Source: Aequorivita capsosiphonis DSM 23843 (lineage in GTDB: Bacteria > Bacteroidota > Bacteroidia > Flavobacteriales > Flavobacteriaceae). Taken from it: a stretch of DNA of 64,000 nt. How positions within the stretch are numbered: the first letter of the stretch is position 1; every line of letters begins with the position of its first letter. The DNA lies in contig NZ_AUBG01000007.1 of NCBI RefSeq assembly GCF_000429125.1, positions 186,001-250,000 on the forward strand, given 5' to 3'. This document shows, one piece after another, positions 47,995-56,549 of this stretch. The notes under the pieces were generated by a model, which was not told where the DNA came from, did not search any database, and was given only the letters and a program-made list of their open reading frames with translations. The position numbers and the translations under genes are program-made.

Positions 47995-50421
47995 TTAATA
48001 ATTCACATAAACCCACCCCACAATTGGGTTTGGATATTTGGCGTCATTCAGTATCAAAACATAATAATAAGTGCCAACGGGAACGAGGTTTCCCGAAAAC
48101 AATAAGCCTTCAGTGGCAACCCCATTCCAAAAGCCATCATTATTGCGAGCGGTGTGGATTAAGTTACCGTATCGGGAATAGATTTTTAGTTCAAACTTGT
48201 CATAGATATTCAGCAGGTTGCTGATTTCAAATTCATCGTTTATGCCGTCATTATTTGGTGAAAATCCTTGAGGAATAAAAGGCGCGCATTTTTCGGTATT
48301 TAATTGAAAGGAGGTTGTGGCAAAACAGATGTCATTTTCCAAACGTACATAAATAGTCTGTGGTTCAGTTTCGTTTTGGTATTGGGAGGGGGTGTTTATG
48401 GCGTCGGTATTCTCCAAAGCGTTTTCTTGGGAGGTGAAATAACTAATCACATCTTCAGGTGAAGTGCGAATTACTTCATCTTGCACGGTTAGGTCGAAAA
48501 CTGCCTCTCTAAAACCTTTGTCACATTCCAAAAGATTTGGCAGGTTCGGAATGGGAGGGATGCTTTCAAAAGAAAATATCTGGGTAAAAATGTTGTTATC
48601 TTCCCGAAATTCTTCAACAGAACCGTTGCCGTTGCCGTCATCATCCACTACGGCGGTAATAGAAAAATTATTAGGTAACCCTTCCGGAAGGTACAGTTGA
48701 ATTTCACCGTTTTCGCTACCATCAATTGGAATGCTTTGCCGCGTTTGTGAAAGGCCAAGCAAAACGCTGTCATTATAAAATGCAATATATATATTGGCGG
48801 GCAACGGACCGGTAGCTTCCAAATTATAGACTGTAAATGGTAAATTTAGCACTCGACCTCTACATGCGGACACTTCGGCTAAGGTTATAGTTGCATCCGG
48901 CAAGGGGCAGGGAATTACTTCAATCGAAAAACTGTCTGTTAAAAAACAATCTGGATTTGACACTCGAATGAAAATAGTCTGCGGATTTTCTGTATTCTGA
49001 AAACTTTCTGGATTGGGAATAGGGGCGTTGTTGTTCTGTGCATCTGCTTCGGAAAGATGAAAACTTAAATCGTATATCGGATCTATTTCTGAAGTAGCCT
49101 CTGTTAAGTCGAAATATTCCTCTCCAATGCTATCACAGGTTTGCAAATTTTGCAGCCCAGCTATTTCGGGGTTTAAAAGTAAGTGAATGGGTGTTTCGTC
49201 TTCATTGTTTTCTTCGTTTATTTCCCCGACAATTCCTGTGCCATCTCCGAGGTCATCAACTACAGCTTTTAAAATAAAATCTGCTTCCAGGTTGGTAGGG
49301 ACAGAAAATGAAACGATTCCGATTTCTGCCCCGTCAATGGGGATTTCAGCCAAGGTGTTCGCTTGCGCAATCAAGATGTCATTTGCATAAAACGCGACGG
49401 GCGTTCCAGCAGGCAACGTATCCGTACTGTTTAAATTATAGACGGTGTATTCAACGCTAAGCTCACGATTCCCACATTCCGTAGTACCTATTATTTCGTC
49501 AATTGAAATAGTGGCATCCGGCAATTCGGTATTGAGAACTGTGATAATATTATTTACCATCACGAAATCTTGACCGCTCGTGAGCTGGATGGTCGCTGAG
49601 GTATCGCCAGGGTTTATATAATTTGAAATAGGATATACATCTATATCCATATTGTAAAGCGCATTGCTTCCCGTGAAACTATTGGTGCCATTAAAAGCAT
49701 TGTTCGCCGGATTCAACGGTGGATTGCTTAAAATATTTCCATTGATGCGAAGGGTTTCATTTACAGAAATTCCGCGGTCGCCTTCCCACGCAAGAAAGCC
49801 GATTTTAGCTCCTTGGCTGTCTAAAACCATCAAATTATTTAACGTGATTTCAAGAATTTGATTATTTCTGGAAACGCCTTCCAGGCCGTCAAAAATATTC
49901 ACTTGATTGCTGGGTAAACTTGGATCTTCATAAACCACGGTTACAGCCCAACCTCCAAAATTGGTTCCAGAGCCTGGCGGACTGCAATAAGTTGGAATAA
50001 TAGCTGTAAGGTCCAAATCTGAAAGGGTATAATTTCCATTTCCAGCATTTATGATTTGCTGGGTTACATCTGCAAAAGCTGCGAAGTAGATATACTCGAT
50101 GCCGTCGCTTGTAAAAAGAGCGTTGAATGTACGTTCTGCAGTTATTGGAAGCTGATTGAAAGTAACATCGAAATCTCCTGGTCCTGAACCTGCCCAGTAT
50201 AAATATGCGGCAATTACTTCTTGATTTGGCTGAAGTTGAAAATTGGCACTACTACTGGTAAGGATAAAGCATTGTCCACCGGGGCCATTTTCTTCCGTGT
50301 TTAATGTATTTCCGAAGGCAGTATAATCGTAATGTCCATTAAACTGTTGATAGAGTGAAATATCTTGTGATAAAACTTGCAAGGAAGTTAAAAAGCAGAA
50401 TATGAAAATAAGATGCTTCAA
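47995..50421 (-). CDS. Large secreted protein with T9SS type B (gliding-motility-associated) C-terminal domain
   Basis: 808 residues with a TTG start and the signal peptide MKHLIFIFCFLTSLQVLSQ. The N-terminal 300 residues are a surface domain (YLYWAGSGPGDFDVTFNQLP, FDGLEGVSRNNQ). Then come two CARDB-like Ig repeats: LPDATISIDEIIGTTECGNR and LPDATITLAEVSACRGRVLN, each followed by DDLGDGTG/DDDGNGNG and NNEDETP/DNNIFTQ blocks. The end (QGFSPNNDGINDEFEISNLL, KIYSRYGNLIHTARNNDGFW) is the CHU_C/type B sorting domain, used for SprF-dependent secretion of SprB-like adhesins. A matching SprF-type partner gene is not adjacent. Confidence 0.9.
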   Translation of the reverse strand: MKHLIFIFCFLTSLQVLSQDISLYQQFNGHYDYTAFGNTLNTEENGPGGQCFILTSSSANFQLQPNQEVIAAYLYWAGSGPGDFDVTFNQLPITAERTFNALFTSDGIEYIYFAAFADVTQQIINAGNGNYTLSDLDLTAIIPTYCSPPGSGTNFGGWAVTVVYEDPSLPSNQVNIFDGLEGVSRNNQILEITLNNLMVLDSQGAKIGFLAWEGDRGISVNETLRINGNILSNPPLNPANNAFNGTNSFTGSNALYNMDIDVYPISNYINPGDTSATIQLTSGQDFVMVNNIITVLNTELPDATISIDEIIGTTECGNRELSVEYTVYNLNSTDTLPAGTPVAFYANDILIAQANTLAEIPIDGAEIGIVSFSVPTNLEADFILKAVVDDLGDGTGIVGEINEENNEDETPIHLLLNPEIAGLQNLQTCDSIGEEYFDLTEATSEIDPIYDLSFHLSEADAQNNNAPIPNPESFQNTENPQTIFIRVSNPDCFLTDSFSIEVIPCPLPDATITLAEVSACRGRVLNLPFTVYNLEATGPLPANIYIAFYNDSVLLGLSQTRQSIPIDGSENGEIQLYLPEGLPNNFSITAVVDDDGNGNGSVEEFREDNNIFTQIFSFESIPPIPNLPNLLECDKGFREAVFDLTVQDEVIRTSPEDVISYFTSQENALENTDAINTPSQYQNETEPQTIYVRLENDICFATTSFQLNTEKCAPFIPQGFSPNNDGINDEFEISNLLNIYDKFELKIYSRYGNLIHTARNNDGFWNGVATEGLLFSGNLVPVGTYYYVLILNDAKYPNPIVGWVYVNY

Positions 50422-50626
50422 AGATTAGTGAGGTTGATTGGTTGCTAAATATAGCAAAAAATGACGCTCTATTGTTTTTTGAAGGTAGGTATTTACTATC
50501 CTAAACTCTTGTGTTACTTTGCGTTTCCTCAGTGGAACTCTGCGTAATAGCTATAACACAAAGGGCCGCAAATAGACACAGGGTTTCACAAAAAAAAGTA
50601 ATCAAATCATTGGGAAACATTATTTT

Positions 50627-51463
50627 TTAAAGGTCTCTTTTCTTCAAAATAGCATAAGACCAGTACAGGAAGAGTGCAGTCCAAACCAAGACAATCAGTA
50701 TGTTTAAAAAACTGACGCTATAATCTTTTGTAAAGCTTTCCCCTAACTGATTTGCCGCAGATTGTATAGCTCCCAAACGGCTCATCGGTTCTTTAATAAG
50801 GTTTGCCATTGCATTAAGCGGAAAGAATTGCGAAACCTGATCTGCTATTTCTGTATCCTTAAAGAATTGCCATTTCATCAGTCCGTAAATGAGCCATTCT
50901 ACAATTTGAATAACAATCAAAAATCCAAGAGCAAAGGCGGAACGCTTCACCAGAACGCCAAGAAAAAGACAAAGGGAAAAGAAGGCAACGAGCTTTATAA
51001 AATAGGCGCCAATATATTCCATACCACTAAAAATGATTCCAATTTCAGTATAATCTGAAAATAAAAGTCCTAATATCAAGGAAACTGCAAAAATGAATAC
51101 TGTTGAAATAACTGAAAAGAGTAGGACTGTGAGAAACTTTGAAAGCAAAAACTCCTTTTTGCTAAGGCCGTCAATTAGGTTTTGTTTTAGGGTTCTATAA
51201 CTGTATTCGTTACTCATCATGGAAACGATAACAATAGCCAAAAACAATTTTAAGATGGCCGCCATATAGGTGTCAAAATGCCAAATAAACGGGAAGTTGA
51301 AAATCCCTTGATCGGCCACACGAAAATGAAAATTGCCAAAGTTGAATTCAATGGAAGCAATAAGGGCAATAAATGTGATGAGAACAAAATATATTATGGA
51401 GATAACTTTTGCTGCACGGTTGTAGCGCAGTTTTTGAAGTTCTATGCTTAGTAATCTGAACAT
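50627..51463 (-). CDS. ABC-2 type transporter permease
   Basis: 278 residues with six membrane helices: IISIIYFVLITFIALIASIE, YMAAILKLFLAIVIVSMMSN, FLTVLLFSVISTVFIFAVSL and others. NEYSYRTLKQNLIDGLSKKE is a motif common to ABC-2 permeases of the NatB/bacitracin-resistance kind. It lies 6 bp after the ATPase gene on the same strand, so both form one exporter. The substrate could be an antibiotic-like or lipid compound, but this is not evident. Confidence 0.88.
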   Translation of the reverse strand: MFRLLSIELQKLRYNRAAKVISIIYFVLITFIALIASIEFNFGNFHFRVADQGIFNFPFIWHFDTYMAAILKLFLAIVIVSMMSNEYSYRTLKQNLIDGLSKKEFLLSKFLTVLLFSVISTVFIFAVSLILGLLFSDYTEIGIIFSGMEYIGAYFIKLVAFFSLCLFLGVLVKRSAFALGFLIVIQIVEWLIYGLMKWQFFKDTEIADQVSQFFPLNAMANLIKEPMSRLGAIQSAANQLGESFTKDYSVSFLNILIVLVWTALFLYWSYAILKKRDL

Positions 51464-51469
51464 GGTAGA

Positions 51470-52366
51470 TTATTTTTGTTTGGTGAGTTCCAGAAATTGT
51501 TCTTCAAGGCTTTCCTTGCGTTTTACGAGATGCGAAAGTGTAATTCCTTTTTCAAAAAGAAGTTTGTTTACTTCGGAAGCATCTAGTGGCTCATTGAGAT
51601 AAACAATTAGGAATTCGCCTTCTCTTTTTATCTTTCCGAAAGCGGGATTTCCTTCCAAAGCGCTTTGGAGCATTTCCATATTATTACTGTGCATCGTGAG
51701 GAAGCCGTGACTGGCGTTCATGGCATCTACACTACCAGAATACAGGCTTACTCCTTTTCGAAGAATAACCACATGGGTACAAACTTTTTCCACTTCATCC
51801 AATAAATGTGAAGCTAGAAGAATAGTTGTTCCTTGTGAAGCAATGGTTTTAATTATTTCTCTAATCTGATGGATTCCCTGCGGATCTAATCCGTTGGTGG
51901 GTTCATCAAGAATCAATATTTCTGGATCGTTCAATAGTGCGGAAGCAATCGCCAAACGCTGTTTCATTCCCAAGGAGAAAGTGCTAAACTTGCTATCCTT
52001 TCGATCCAATAACCCGACGAGCTGTAATTTTTCTGAAATCTTTTCCTCAGAAACCTCTTTTATTTTACAAACCAATTTCAGGTTTTGAGTGGCCGTCATA
52101 TATGGGTAAAAGTTGGGGTGTTCAATGATGGCACCTACTTTCTTTAAAGCATTGTGGGTGGAGGTATTGCCATCAAACCAATCAAAATTGCCTGATGTTT
52201 TGTTTACCACATTGAGCACGATACCTAGTGTGGTGCTTTTACCACTTCCGTTCGGGCCAAGGATGCCATAAACGTTACCTTTTTCAATAGTGAAGGACAG
52301 ATTGTTTACAGCTGTAATTGCGCCAAATTTCTTGGTGAGATTAGTAAGAGTTAGAATATGTTCCAC
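51470..52366 (-). CDS. ABC transporter ATPase (partner of the ABC-2 permease)
   Basis: 298 residues from GTG at 52364-52366, beginning VEHILTLTNLTKKFGAITAV. Walker A GPNGSGKST, a Q-loop region (AIIEHPNFYPYMTATQNLKL), signature FSLGMKQR, Walker B ILILDEPTNGLDP and the H-loop LLASHLLDEVEK are all intact. A longer frame begins at a TTG (52444), but its additional 26 residues (KNVTNHQPVRHINNPPKTVG and more) are not family-like and overlap the divergent promoter at 52457. It forms an operon with the permease. Confidence 0.9.
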   Translation of the reverse strand: MEHILTLTNLTKKFGAITAVNNLSFTIEKGNVYGILGPNGSGKSTTLGIVLNVVNKTSGNFDWFDGNTSTHNALKKVGAIIEHPNFYPYMTATQNLKLVCKIKEVSEEKISEKLQLVGLLDRKDSKFSTFSLGMKQRLAIASALLNDPEILILDEPTNGLDPQGIHQIREIIKTIASQGTTILLASHLLDEVEKVCTHVVILRKGVSLYSGSVDAMNASHGFLTMHSNNMEMLQSALEGNPAFGKIKREGEFLIVYLNEPLDASEVNKLLFEKGITLSHLVKRKESLEEQFLELTKQK

Positions 52367-52456
52367 AGAAAAGTTTTTGGTTCCGACAGTTTTCGGAGGG
52401 TTGTTTATATGACGAACGGGTTGATGATTTGTTACATTTTTCAATTCAGAATTAAC

Positions 52457-52464
52457 TAACTTTG
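52457..52464 (+). promoter_or_regulatory. Promoter -7 box TAACTTTG for the PPIase gene
   Basis: TAnnTTTG on the plus strand, 23 bp before the ATG at 52487. A TTTG lies 25 bp further upstream, longer than ideal. Confidence 0.6.
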
Positions 52465-52486
52465 CACCTCATTTAAAAATAAACAG

Positions 52487-53419
52487 ATGCAAGACGGAAT
52501 CTACGCAAAAATAACGACAGAAAAAGGTGAAATTCTTATAAAACTCACCTACGATAAAACTCCGGGAACAGTTGGTAACTTTGTAGCCTTGGCGGAAGGG
52601 AATTTAGAAAATTCAGCAAAACCACAGGGTACGCCTTATTACGATGGCCTGAAATTTCACCGTGTAATCCCAGATTTTATGGTGCAGGGTGGAGATCCAA
52701 AGGGGTCAGGTTCTGGCGGTCCAGGCTACAGCTTTGAAGATGAATTCCATCCAGAGCTTCGTCACGATACTCCAGGAGTACTTTCTATGGCCAATTCTGG
52801 ACCTGCGAGTAATGGAAGTCAGTTTTTTATTACTCACGTGGCAACACCTTGGTTAGACGATAAACACACTGTTTTTGGAAACGTGGTTGAAGGACAGGAT
52901 GTTGTTGACAGCATTACACAAGGCGATACGATGCAGAAGGTTGAGATTATCCGTGTAGGCGAAGAAGCCGAAAAATGGAATGCTGTGGAAGGTTTTAGAA
53001 GTTTTACAGGTGAAAGGGAAAAAAACCTTGCTAAAAAAAAGCAGCAAGAAGAAGATGAAATAAAGAAAGTTTCTGAAGGTTTCGATCGTACGGATAGCGG
53101 ACTTCTTTATAAAATGATTGTTAAAGGAAACGGTAAAAAAGCTGAAAAAGGAAAGACTGTTTCTGTGCACTACAAGGGAATGTTAACTGACGGAACCGAA
53201 TTTGATTCTTCTTATAAAAGAAAGCAGCCAATCGATTTTCCATTAGGGAAAGGTCACGTAATTGAAGGATGGGATGAAGGTATTGAATTGCTGCAAGTTG
53301 GTGATAAAGCCCGATTTGTGATTCCTTCACATTTAGCTTACGGTGAGCGTGGTGCTGGCGGAGTAATTCCTCCTGGAGCTACTTTGATTTTTGATGTGGA
53401 ATTGATGGATGTGAAGTAA
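52487..53419 (+). CDS. Cyclophilin-FKBP fusion peptidyl-prolyl isomerase
   Basis: 310 residues in two catalytic domains. Residues 1-165 are a cyclophilin: [39 protein letters not shown] and [12 protein letters not shown] with the active-site Arg, Gln and Trp. Residues 203-310 are an [44 protein letters not shown] and [21 protein letters not shown] charged linker ([17 protein letters not shown]) joins them. No signal peptide, so it is cytoplasmic and should help folding. The dual architecture is known from Flavobacterium as an FK506- and cyclosporin-binding protein. Confidence 0.94.
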   Translation: MQDGIYAKITTEKGEILIKLTYDKTPGTVGNFVALAEGNLENSAKPQGTPYYDGLKFHRVIPDFMVQGGDPKGSGSGGPGYSFEDEFHPELRHDTPGVLSMANSGPASNGSQFFITHVATPWLDDKHTVFGNVVEGQDVVDSITQGDTMQKVEIIRVGEEAEKWNAVEGFRSFTGEREKNLAKKKQQEEDEIKKVSEGFDRTDSGLLYKMIVKGNGKKAEKGKTVSVHYKGMLTDGTEFDSSYKRKQPIDFPLGKGHVIEGWDEGIELLQVGDKARFVIPSHLAYGERGAGGVIPPGATLIFDVELMDVK

Positions 53420-53420
53420 A

Positions 53421-53467
53421 ATCAAGGTTCAAAGTTCAAGATTCAAATTTAATATTCAAGATTCAAG
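53421..53467. repeat. TTCAAGA-type 7-nt word repeat
   Basis: TTCAAAG, TTCAAGA and TTCAAAT units repeat with period close to 7 directly after the PPIase stop codon (GGTTCAAAGTTCAAGATTC). Less regular than the CATAATT array. Confidence 0.6.
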
Positions 53468-53524
53468 AAATCTTCATTTAATTCTTTATTAGCGAGGGAA
53501 AATGGAGATTTCTTTCTTTTGAAA

Positions 53525-54331
53525 CTATTTTTTACGACCAACGAAATGCTCCATTGTTTTGTAAATTCCTAAGACGTCGCTCGCAAACCAATCAAATATA
53601 TTTATTGGCATTATTGCTTGGCCGAACCGTGTAAATCTATAGATATACCCTGGAATGGTCACCATTTTCTTGTTCCTCTCAATCGCTTTTACAATAGTGA
53701 GCGCGGCTGCTTCAGGTTCGAGAATTGGAATCTTAGATTTTACGCCATCAAACATACCTGTATTGATATAATAGGGCATTATTGTAGTAACATTTATGTC
53801 TTTCCCCAATTGCTTCATTTCCAAACGCAAGCTGTCTGACCAGCCAATTAGTGCCCATTTACTCGATGCATAAACTGACATTTTGGGGTTTGAAATTAAG
53901 CCTCCAGAGGATGCAATGTTGCAGATATGTCCAGAATTTTGACTTAACATGTCTTTTAAAAATTCCTTAGCTACATACATAGGTCCAATGGCATTAATTT
54001 CCATTGTTTTAGCAATATCTGTAGTGGAATGCTCATTGAAAAATTTACCTACAACGATTCCTGCATTATTGATCAACACATCTACCACACCTATTTCCTT
54101 TTTTACTTTTTTTGCTGTTTCTTGAATTTGCTCGGGATTAGATACATCTACTTTGAAGCCAAATAGATTTTGGTTTTCAGAAAATTCTGAAATTGTTTGA
54201 TCAATATTATCTTGGTTAATATCCCAAATTATCACTTTGGCATTGCGCTCTAGCATTAAACGAAGCATAATCTTGCCAATTCCAGATGCGCCGCCGGTGA
54301 TTAATACAGTTTTTTCTTTTAAATACTTCAT
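53525..54331 (-). CDS. Short-chain dehydrogenase/reductase
   Basis: 268 residues of the classical SDR type. The nucleotide site TGGASGIG is at residues 12-19, NNAG at 88-91, the catalytic serine region ASSGG near 140-144, and Tyr154 and Lys158 in YASSK. Asp37 after strand 2 (IIWDINQDN) favours NAD over NADP. The C-terminal part (YIYRFTRFGQAIMPINIFDW) with an amphipathic helix suggests membrane association, as in fatty-acid or retinol-type SDRs. The substrate is unknown. The gene stands alone. Confidence 0.88.
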   Translation of the reverse strand: MKYLKEKTVLITGGASGIGKIMLRLMLERNAKVIIWDINQDNIDQTISEFSENQNLFGFKVDVSNPEQIQETAKKVKKEIGVVDVLINNAGIVVGKFFNEHSTTDIAKTMEINAIGPMYVAKEFLKDMLSQNSGHICNIASSGGLISNPKMSVYASSKWALIGWSDSLRLEMKQLGKDINVTTIMPYYINTGMFDGVKSKIPILEPEAAALTIVKAIERNKKMVTIPGYIYRFTRFGQAIMPINIFDWFASDVLGIYKTMEHFVGRKK

Positions 54332-54404
54332 AAATAATAAATCCTAATGAATTTTCTTAAATTAGATTTCAGCAAATTCCAAATTCCGAATCTCGAACCC
54401 CAAA

Positions 54405-54995
54405 TCACAGCAAGGTAGTTCCCCCTTCGGGTGTTAGGGGGCTCTTCCACTTAATATTACATCCCATACTCGGTTTTTGATCTTTGCGTTGGGGATTGTT
54501 GTTTAAAATATTATCCAAAGCTTCACGAAGGTTGCGACCATTTACGGGAATTCCATTTCCAGGTCTTGAGTTGTCCAATTGACCGCGATATACAAGTCTT
54601 AAGTCAGCATCAAAAAGATAGAAATCTGGAGTGCAAGCCGCATGGTAAGCTTTGGCTACTTCCTGTGTTTCATCAAATAAATATGGAAAGGGGTAATCGT
54701 TTTTCCTGGCTGTTTCCCACATTTGTAGTGGAGAATCTTGGGGGTATTTTATAATATCGTTGCTGTTTATGGCAACAAAGCCAAAACCAGTAACACGGTA
54801 GTCGTTACATATACGCACAATTTCGTCATTAACGTGCTTTACGAAAGGACAATGGTTACAAATAAACATCACCACAGTGCCTTTTTTCCCTCGAACGTCC
54901 TTTATAGCAACTGGATTATTGGTTACTGCATCTATTAATATAAAATCTGGTGCTTTAGTTCCCAAAGGAAGCATTTTTGATTCTGTGTTGGCCAT
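54405..54995 (-). CDS. Thioredoxin-like (AhpC/TSA-redoxin) protein
   Basis: 196 residues. The thioredoxin fold is marked by LPLGTKAPDFILIDAVTNN, the active-site CNHCPF (Cys46, Cys49) after VVMFI, and FLYLFDETQEV-like PYLFDETQEVAKAYHAACTP with the cis-proline region. CNHCP redoxins of this kind are common in Bacteroidota as peroxiredoxin-like disulfide reductases. There is no signal peptide. The last residues (KSPLTPEGGTTLL) are encoded by a REP-like repeat at 54415-54446, which lengthens the protein beyond the family end near NIKW. Confidence 0.87.
   Translation of the reverse strand: MANTESKMLPLGTKAPDFILIDAVTNNPVAIKDVRGKKGTVVMFICNHCPFVKHVNDEIVRICNDYRVTGFGFVAINSNDIIKYPQDSPLQMWETARKNDYPFPYLFDETQEVAKAYHAACTPDFYLFDADLRLVYRGQLDNSRPGNGIPVNGRNLREALDNILNNNPQRKDQKPSMGCNIKWKSPLTPEGGTTLL
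54415..54446 (-). repeat. REP-like GC-rich hairpin captured in the thioredoxin-like C-terminus
   Basis: On the minus strand AAGAGCCCCCTAACACCCG then AAGGGGGAAC, the same element as at 4929-4957. CCCCCT and AGGGGG-type arms can pair. Confidence 0.6.
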
Positions 54996-55452
54996 ATTTG
55001 TCTTTTCTAAATAAAATATAAATTTAGCTTTAAAAATACGATTTCGGGCATGTAAAGACGCTGGGCTTTTTATTTCATTGGAAACGTTATTTTAGTGTAG
55101 GAGATTCTAGGTTGGTGTATTCAAGCTCGATTCACTTACTAATTTTCATCGCTGAGTCGCAGAGGGCCTAGAGAAATGTTCTTTATAATTCTTGGCAACT
55201 TTATGATAAAAATTGCACGCAAAGACGCCAAGCCGTCAAGTTTCTTTAATTTCTCCTAAACTCCTAAACTCCTAAACTCCTAAACTCCTAAACTCCTAAA
55301 CTCCTAAACTCCTAAACTCCTAAACCCTCCTACGGCGGGCAATCTCCTAACCCCTTCTACAGGCAAACTCCAAAACTTTTTCTATTAAAGAATTTATAAA
55401 ACTTTGCCGTTACAGAATATCTCCATTAACTTTAAAATCTAAACGAAAAATT
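54996..55452. other. Repeat-rich intergenic region upstream of the 103-aa protein
   Basis: 457 bp. Contains rRNA-like word repeats (GCTGAGTCGCAGAGGGCC, GCACGCAAAGACGCCAAGCC), the 9-copy octamer array at 55253-55324 and a degenerate REP-like piece at 55325-55352. No gene was seen. Confidence 0.65.
55253..55324. repeat. Nine tandem copies of CTCCTAAA
   Basis: Seventy-two bases of exact 8-nt repeats, followed by CCCTCCTACGGCGGGC. The units contain a stop codon in one frame, so the array is not coding. Confidence 0.92.
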
Positions 55453-55764
55453 ATGAAAAACTCTTATACATCACTTTCTGTAGCAATCCAAGATTTACAA
55501 GACCAAGGTTTTACTGAAGATTTTAATCTTGTAGGCGAGGGCATAGAATCCAAATCTCTTAAAAAGCAATGGAAAGCCGGGGAACTTGACGTTGTTAAGT
55601 TTTACCGCTTTGAAGGAATGACTAACCCTGGAGATAATACTATTCTTTATTTAATTGAAACAAAAGACGGTCTAAAAGGATTACTTGTGGATGCTTATGG
55701 CGCAGATCAAGGCGAGATATCTCCAGAAATGATCCAAAAATTGAAATTGCATCATGGTGAATAA
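55453..55764 (+). CDS. Conserved small Bacteroidota protein
   Basis: 103 residues (TSLSVAIQDLQDQGFTEDFN, VVKFYRFEGMTNPGDNTILY, GLLVDAYGADQGEISPEMIQ). Similar proteins are often labelled phosphoribosylpyrophosphate synthetase, but this sequence has no PRPP-binding motif and is far too short, so I do not use that name. The start ATG is preceded by an A-rich stretch. It overlaps csaA by 11 bp and is therefore translated with it, which links it to tRNA or chaperone functions by position only. Confidence 0.78.
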   Translation: MKNSYTSLSVAIQDLQDQGFTEDFNLVGEGIESKSLKKQWKAGELDVVKFYRFEGMTNPGDNTILYLIETKDGLKGLLVDAYGADQGEISPEMIQKLKLHHGE

Positions 55765-56092
55765 TCTTAGCTGGTTCGATTTTGAAAAGGTTGAAATGCG
55801 CGTTGGAACGATCGTTGAAGTGAATGATTTTCCCGAGGCACGTAATCCTTCCTATCAACTCTTGATTGACTTTGGAAGTGAATTGGGACAACGTAAAACT
55901 TCAGCACAGATTACTTCATTATACGAAAGAGAAGAATTGATTGGGAAGCAAGTAGTTGCCGTAGTGAATTTTCCAAAGAAACAAATTGCTAACTTTATGA
56001 GTGAATGTCTGGTTTTGGGTGCCGTGGAAGGAAAAAATGTAACGCTATTGCAAACGGACAAACCTGTTGAAAATGGTTTACGGATTTTATGA
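55754..56092 (+). CDS. csaA: tRNA-binding/secretion chaperone CsaA
   Basis: 112 residues with the OB-fold tRNA-binding domain of the EMAPII type: FEKVEMRVGTIVEVNDFPEA, ARNPSYQLLIDFGSELGQRK, TSAQITSLYEREELIGKQVV and AVVNFPKKQIANFMSECLVL. These match CsaA, a dimeric protein that binds tRNA or, in Bacillus, presecretory proteins. It forms an operon with the 103-aa gene, and the start overlaps it by 11 bp. Identification is secure; the physiological role is not. Confidence 0.93.
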   Translation: MVNNLSWFDFEKVEMRVGTIVEVNDFPEARNPSYQLLIDFGSELGQRKTSAQITSLYEREELIGKQVVAVVNFPKKQIANFMSECLVLGAVEGKNVTLLQTDKPVENGLRIL

Positions 56093-56160
56093 AAATTGAA
56101 GTTAGATAAACTTTAGAATTTCACCGAAGCTAGAAAATTTTTATTTATTGAAAAGAATTA

Positions 56161-56547
56161 TTAGGGAGTACTATATCCTATTACGTGTGCTTTAAGCCTC
56201 TTTGATAGAGGTTTTTTGGTAAAGATAACCCATCCGGTTACGGATGATTTTCCTGGTAAGTATTCAAATGTAATTTGACCTTTTTCTTTGTCCGATTCCT
56301 CGTCCAACACAACTTCTATCACTACATTTTCTGCGGTTTCGGTTCCTTTGTTAAAAGCTTCAAGGGGTACGGCAAAGGCTTCATCTTTTTGGGAGACTTC
56401 TCCCAACACAACCCTTATGTTTGGTGGGGTTTGCTCTTCAAAAATTAATTGATATGCCAAAAATCCCAAAGTGAAACAAACTAATATTCCTGATAGGATA
56501 CTTATAGCCCATTCCAGCCAATTTCTTTCTGTTTTGCCTTTTCCCAT
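56161..56547 (-). CDS. TIGR02588-like membrane-anchored protein
   Basis: 128 residues from ATG at 56545-56547 (MGKGKTERNWLEWAISILSG). A single membrane helix (AISILSGILVCFTLGFLAYQ) is followed by an extracytoplasmic beta domain (PPNIRVVLGEVSQKDEAFAV, TAENVVIEVVLDEESDK, YLPGKSSVTGWVIF). Size and order next to the multi-helix protein fit the TIGR02587/TIGR02588 pair of conserved hypotheticals, of unknown function. It starts 2 bp after the upstream gene stop. A longer frame (start at 56733) runs inside that gene and is spurious. Confidence 0.75.
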   Translation of the reverse strand: MGKGKTERNWLEWAISILSGILVCFTLGFLAYQLIFEEQTPPNIRVVLGEVSQKDEAFAVPLEAFNKGTETAENVVIEVVLDEESDKEKGQITFEYLPGKSSVTGWVIFTKKPLSKRLKAHVIGYSTP

Positions 56548-56549
56548 AA

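Noticed and set aside
55140-55240. Possible rRNA or tRNA fragment because of words such as GCTGAGTCGCAGAGG
   Set aside because: No extended match or cloverleaf; these words recur as degenerate intergenic repeats elsewhere in the window.
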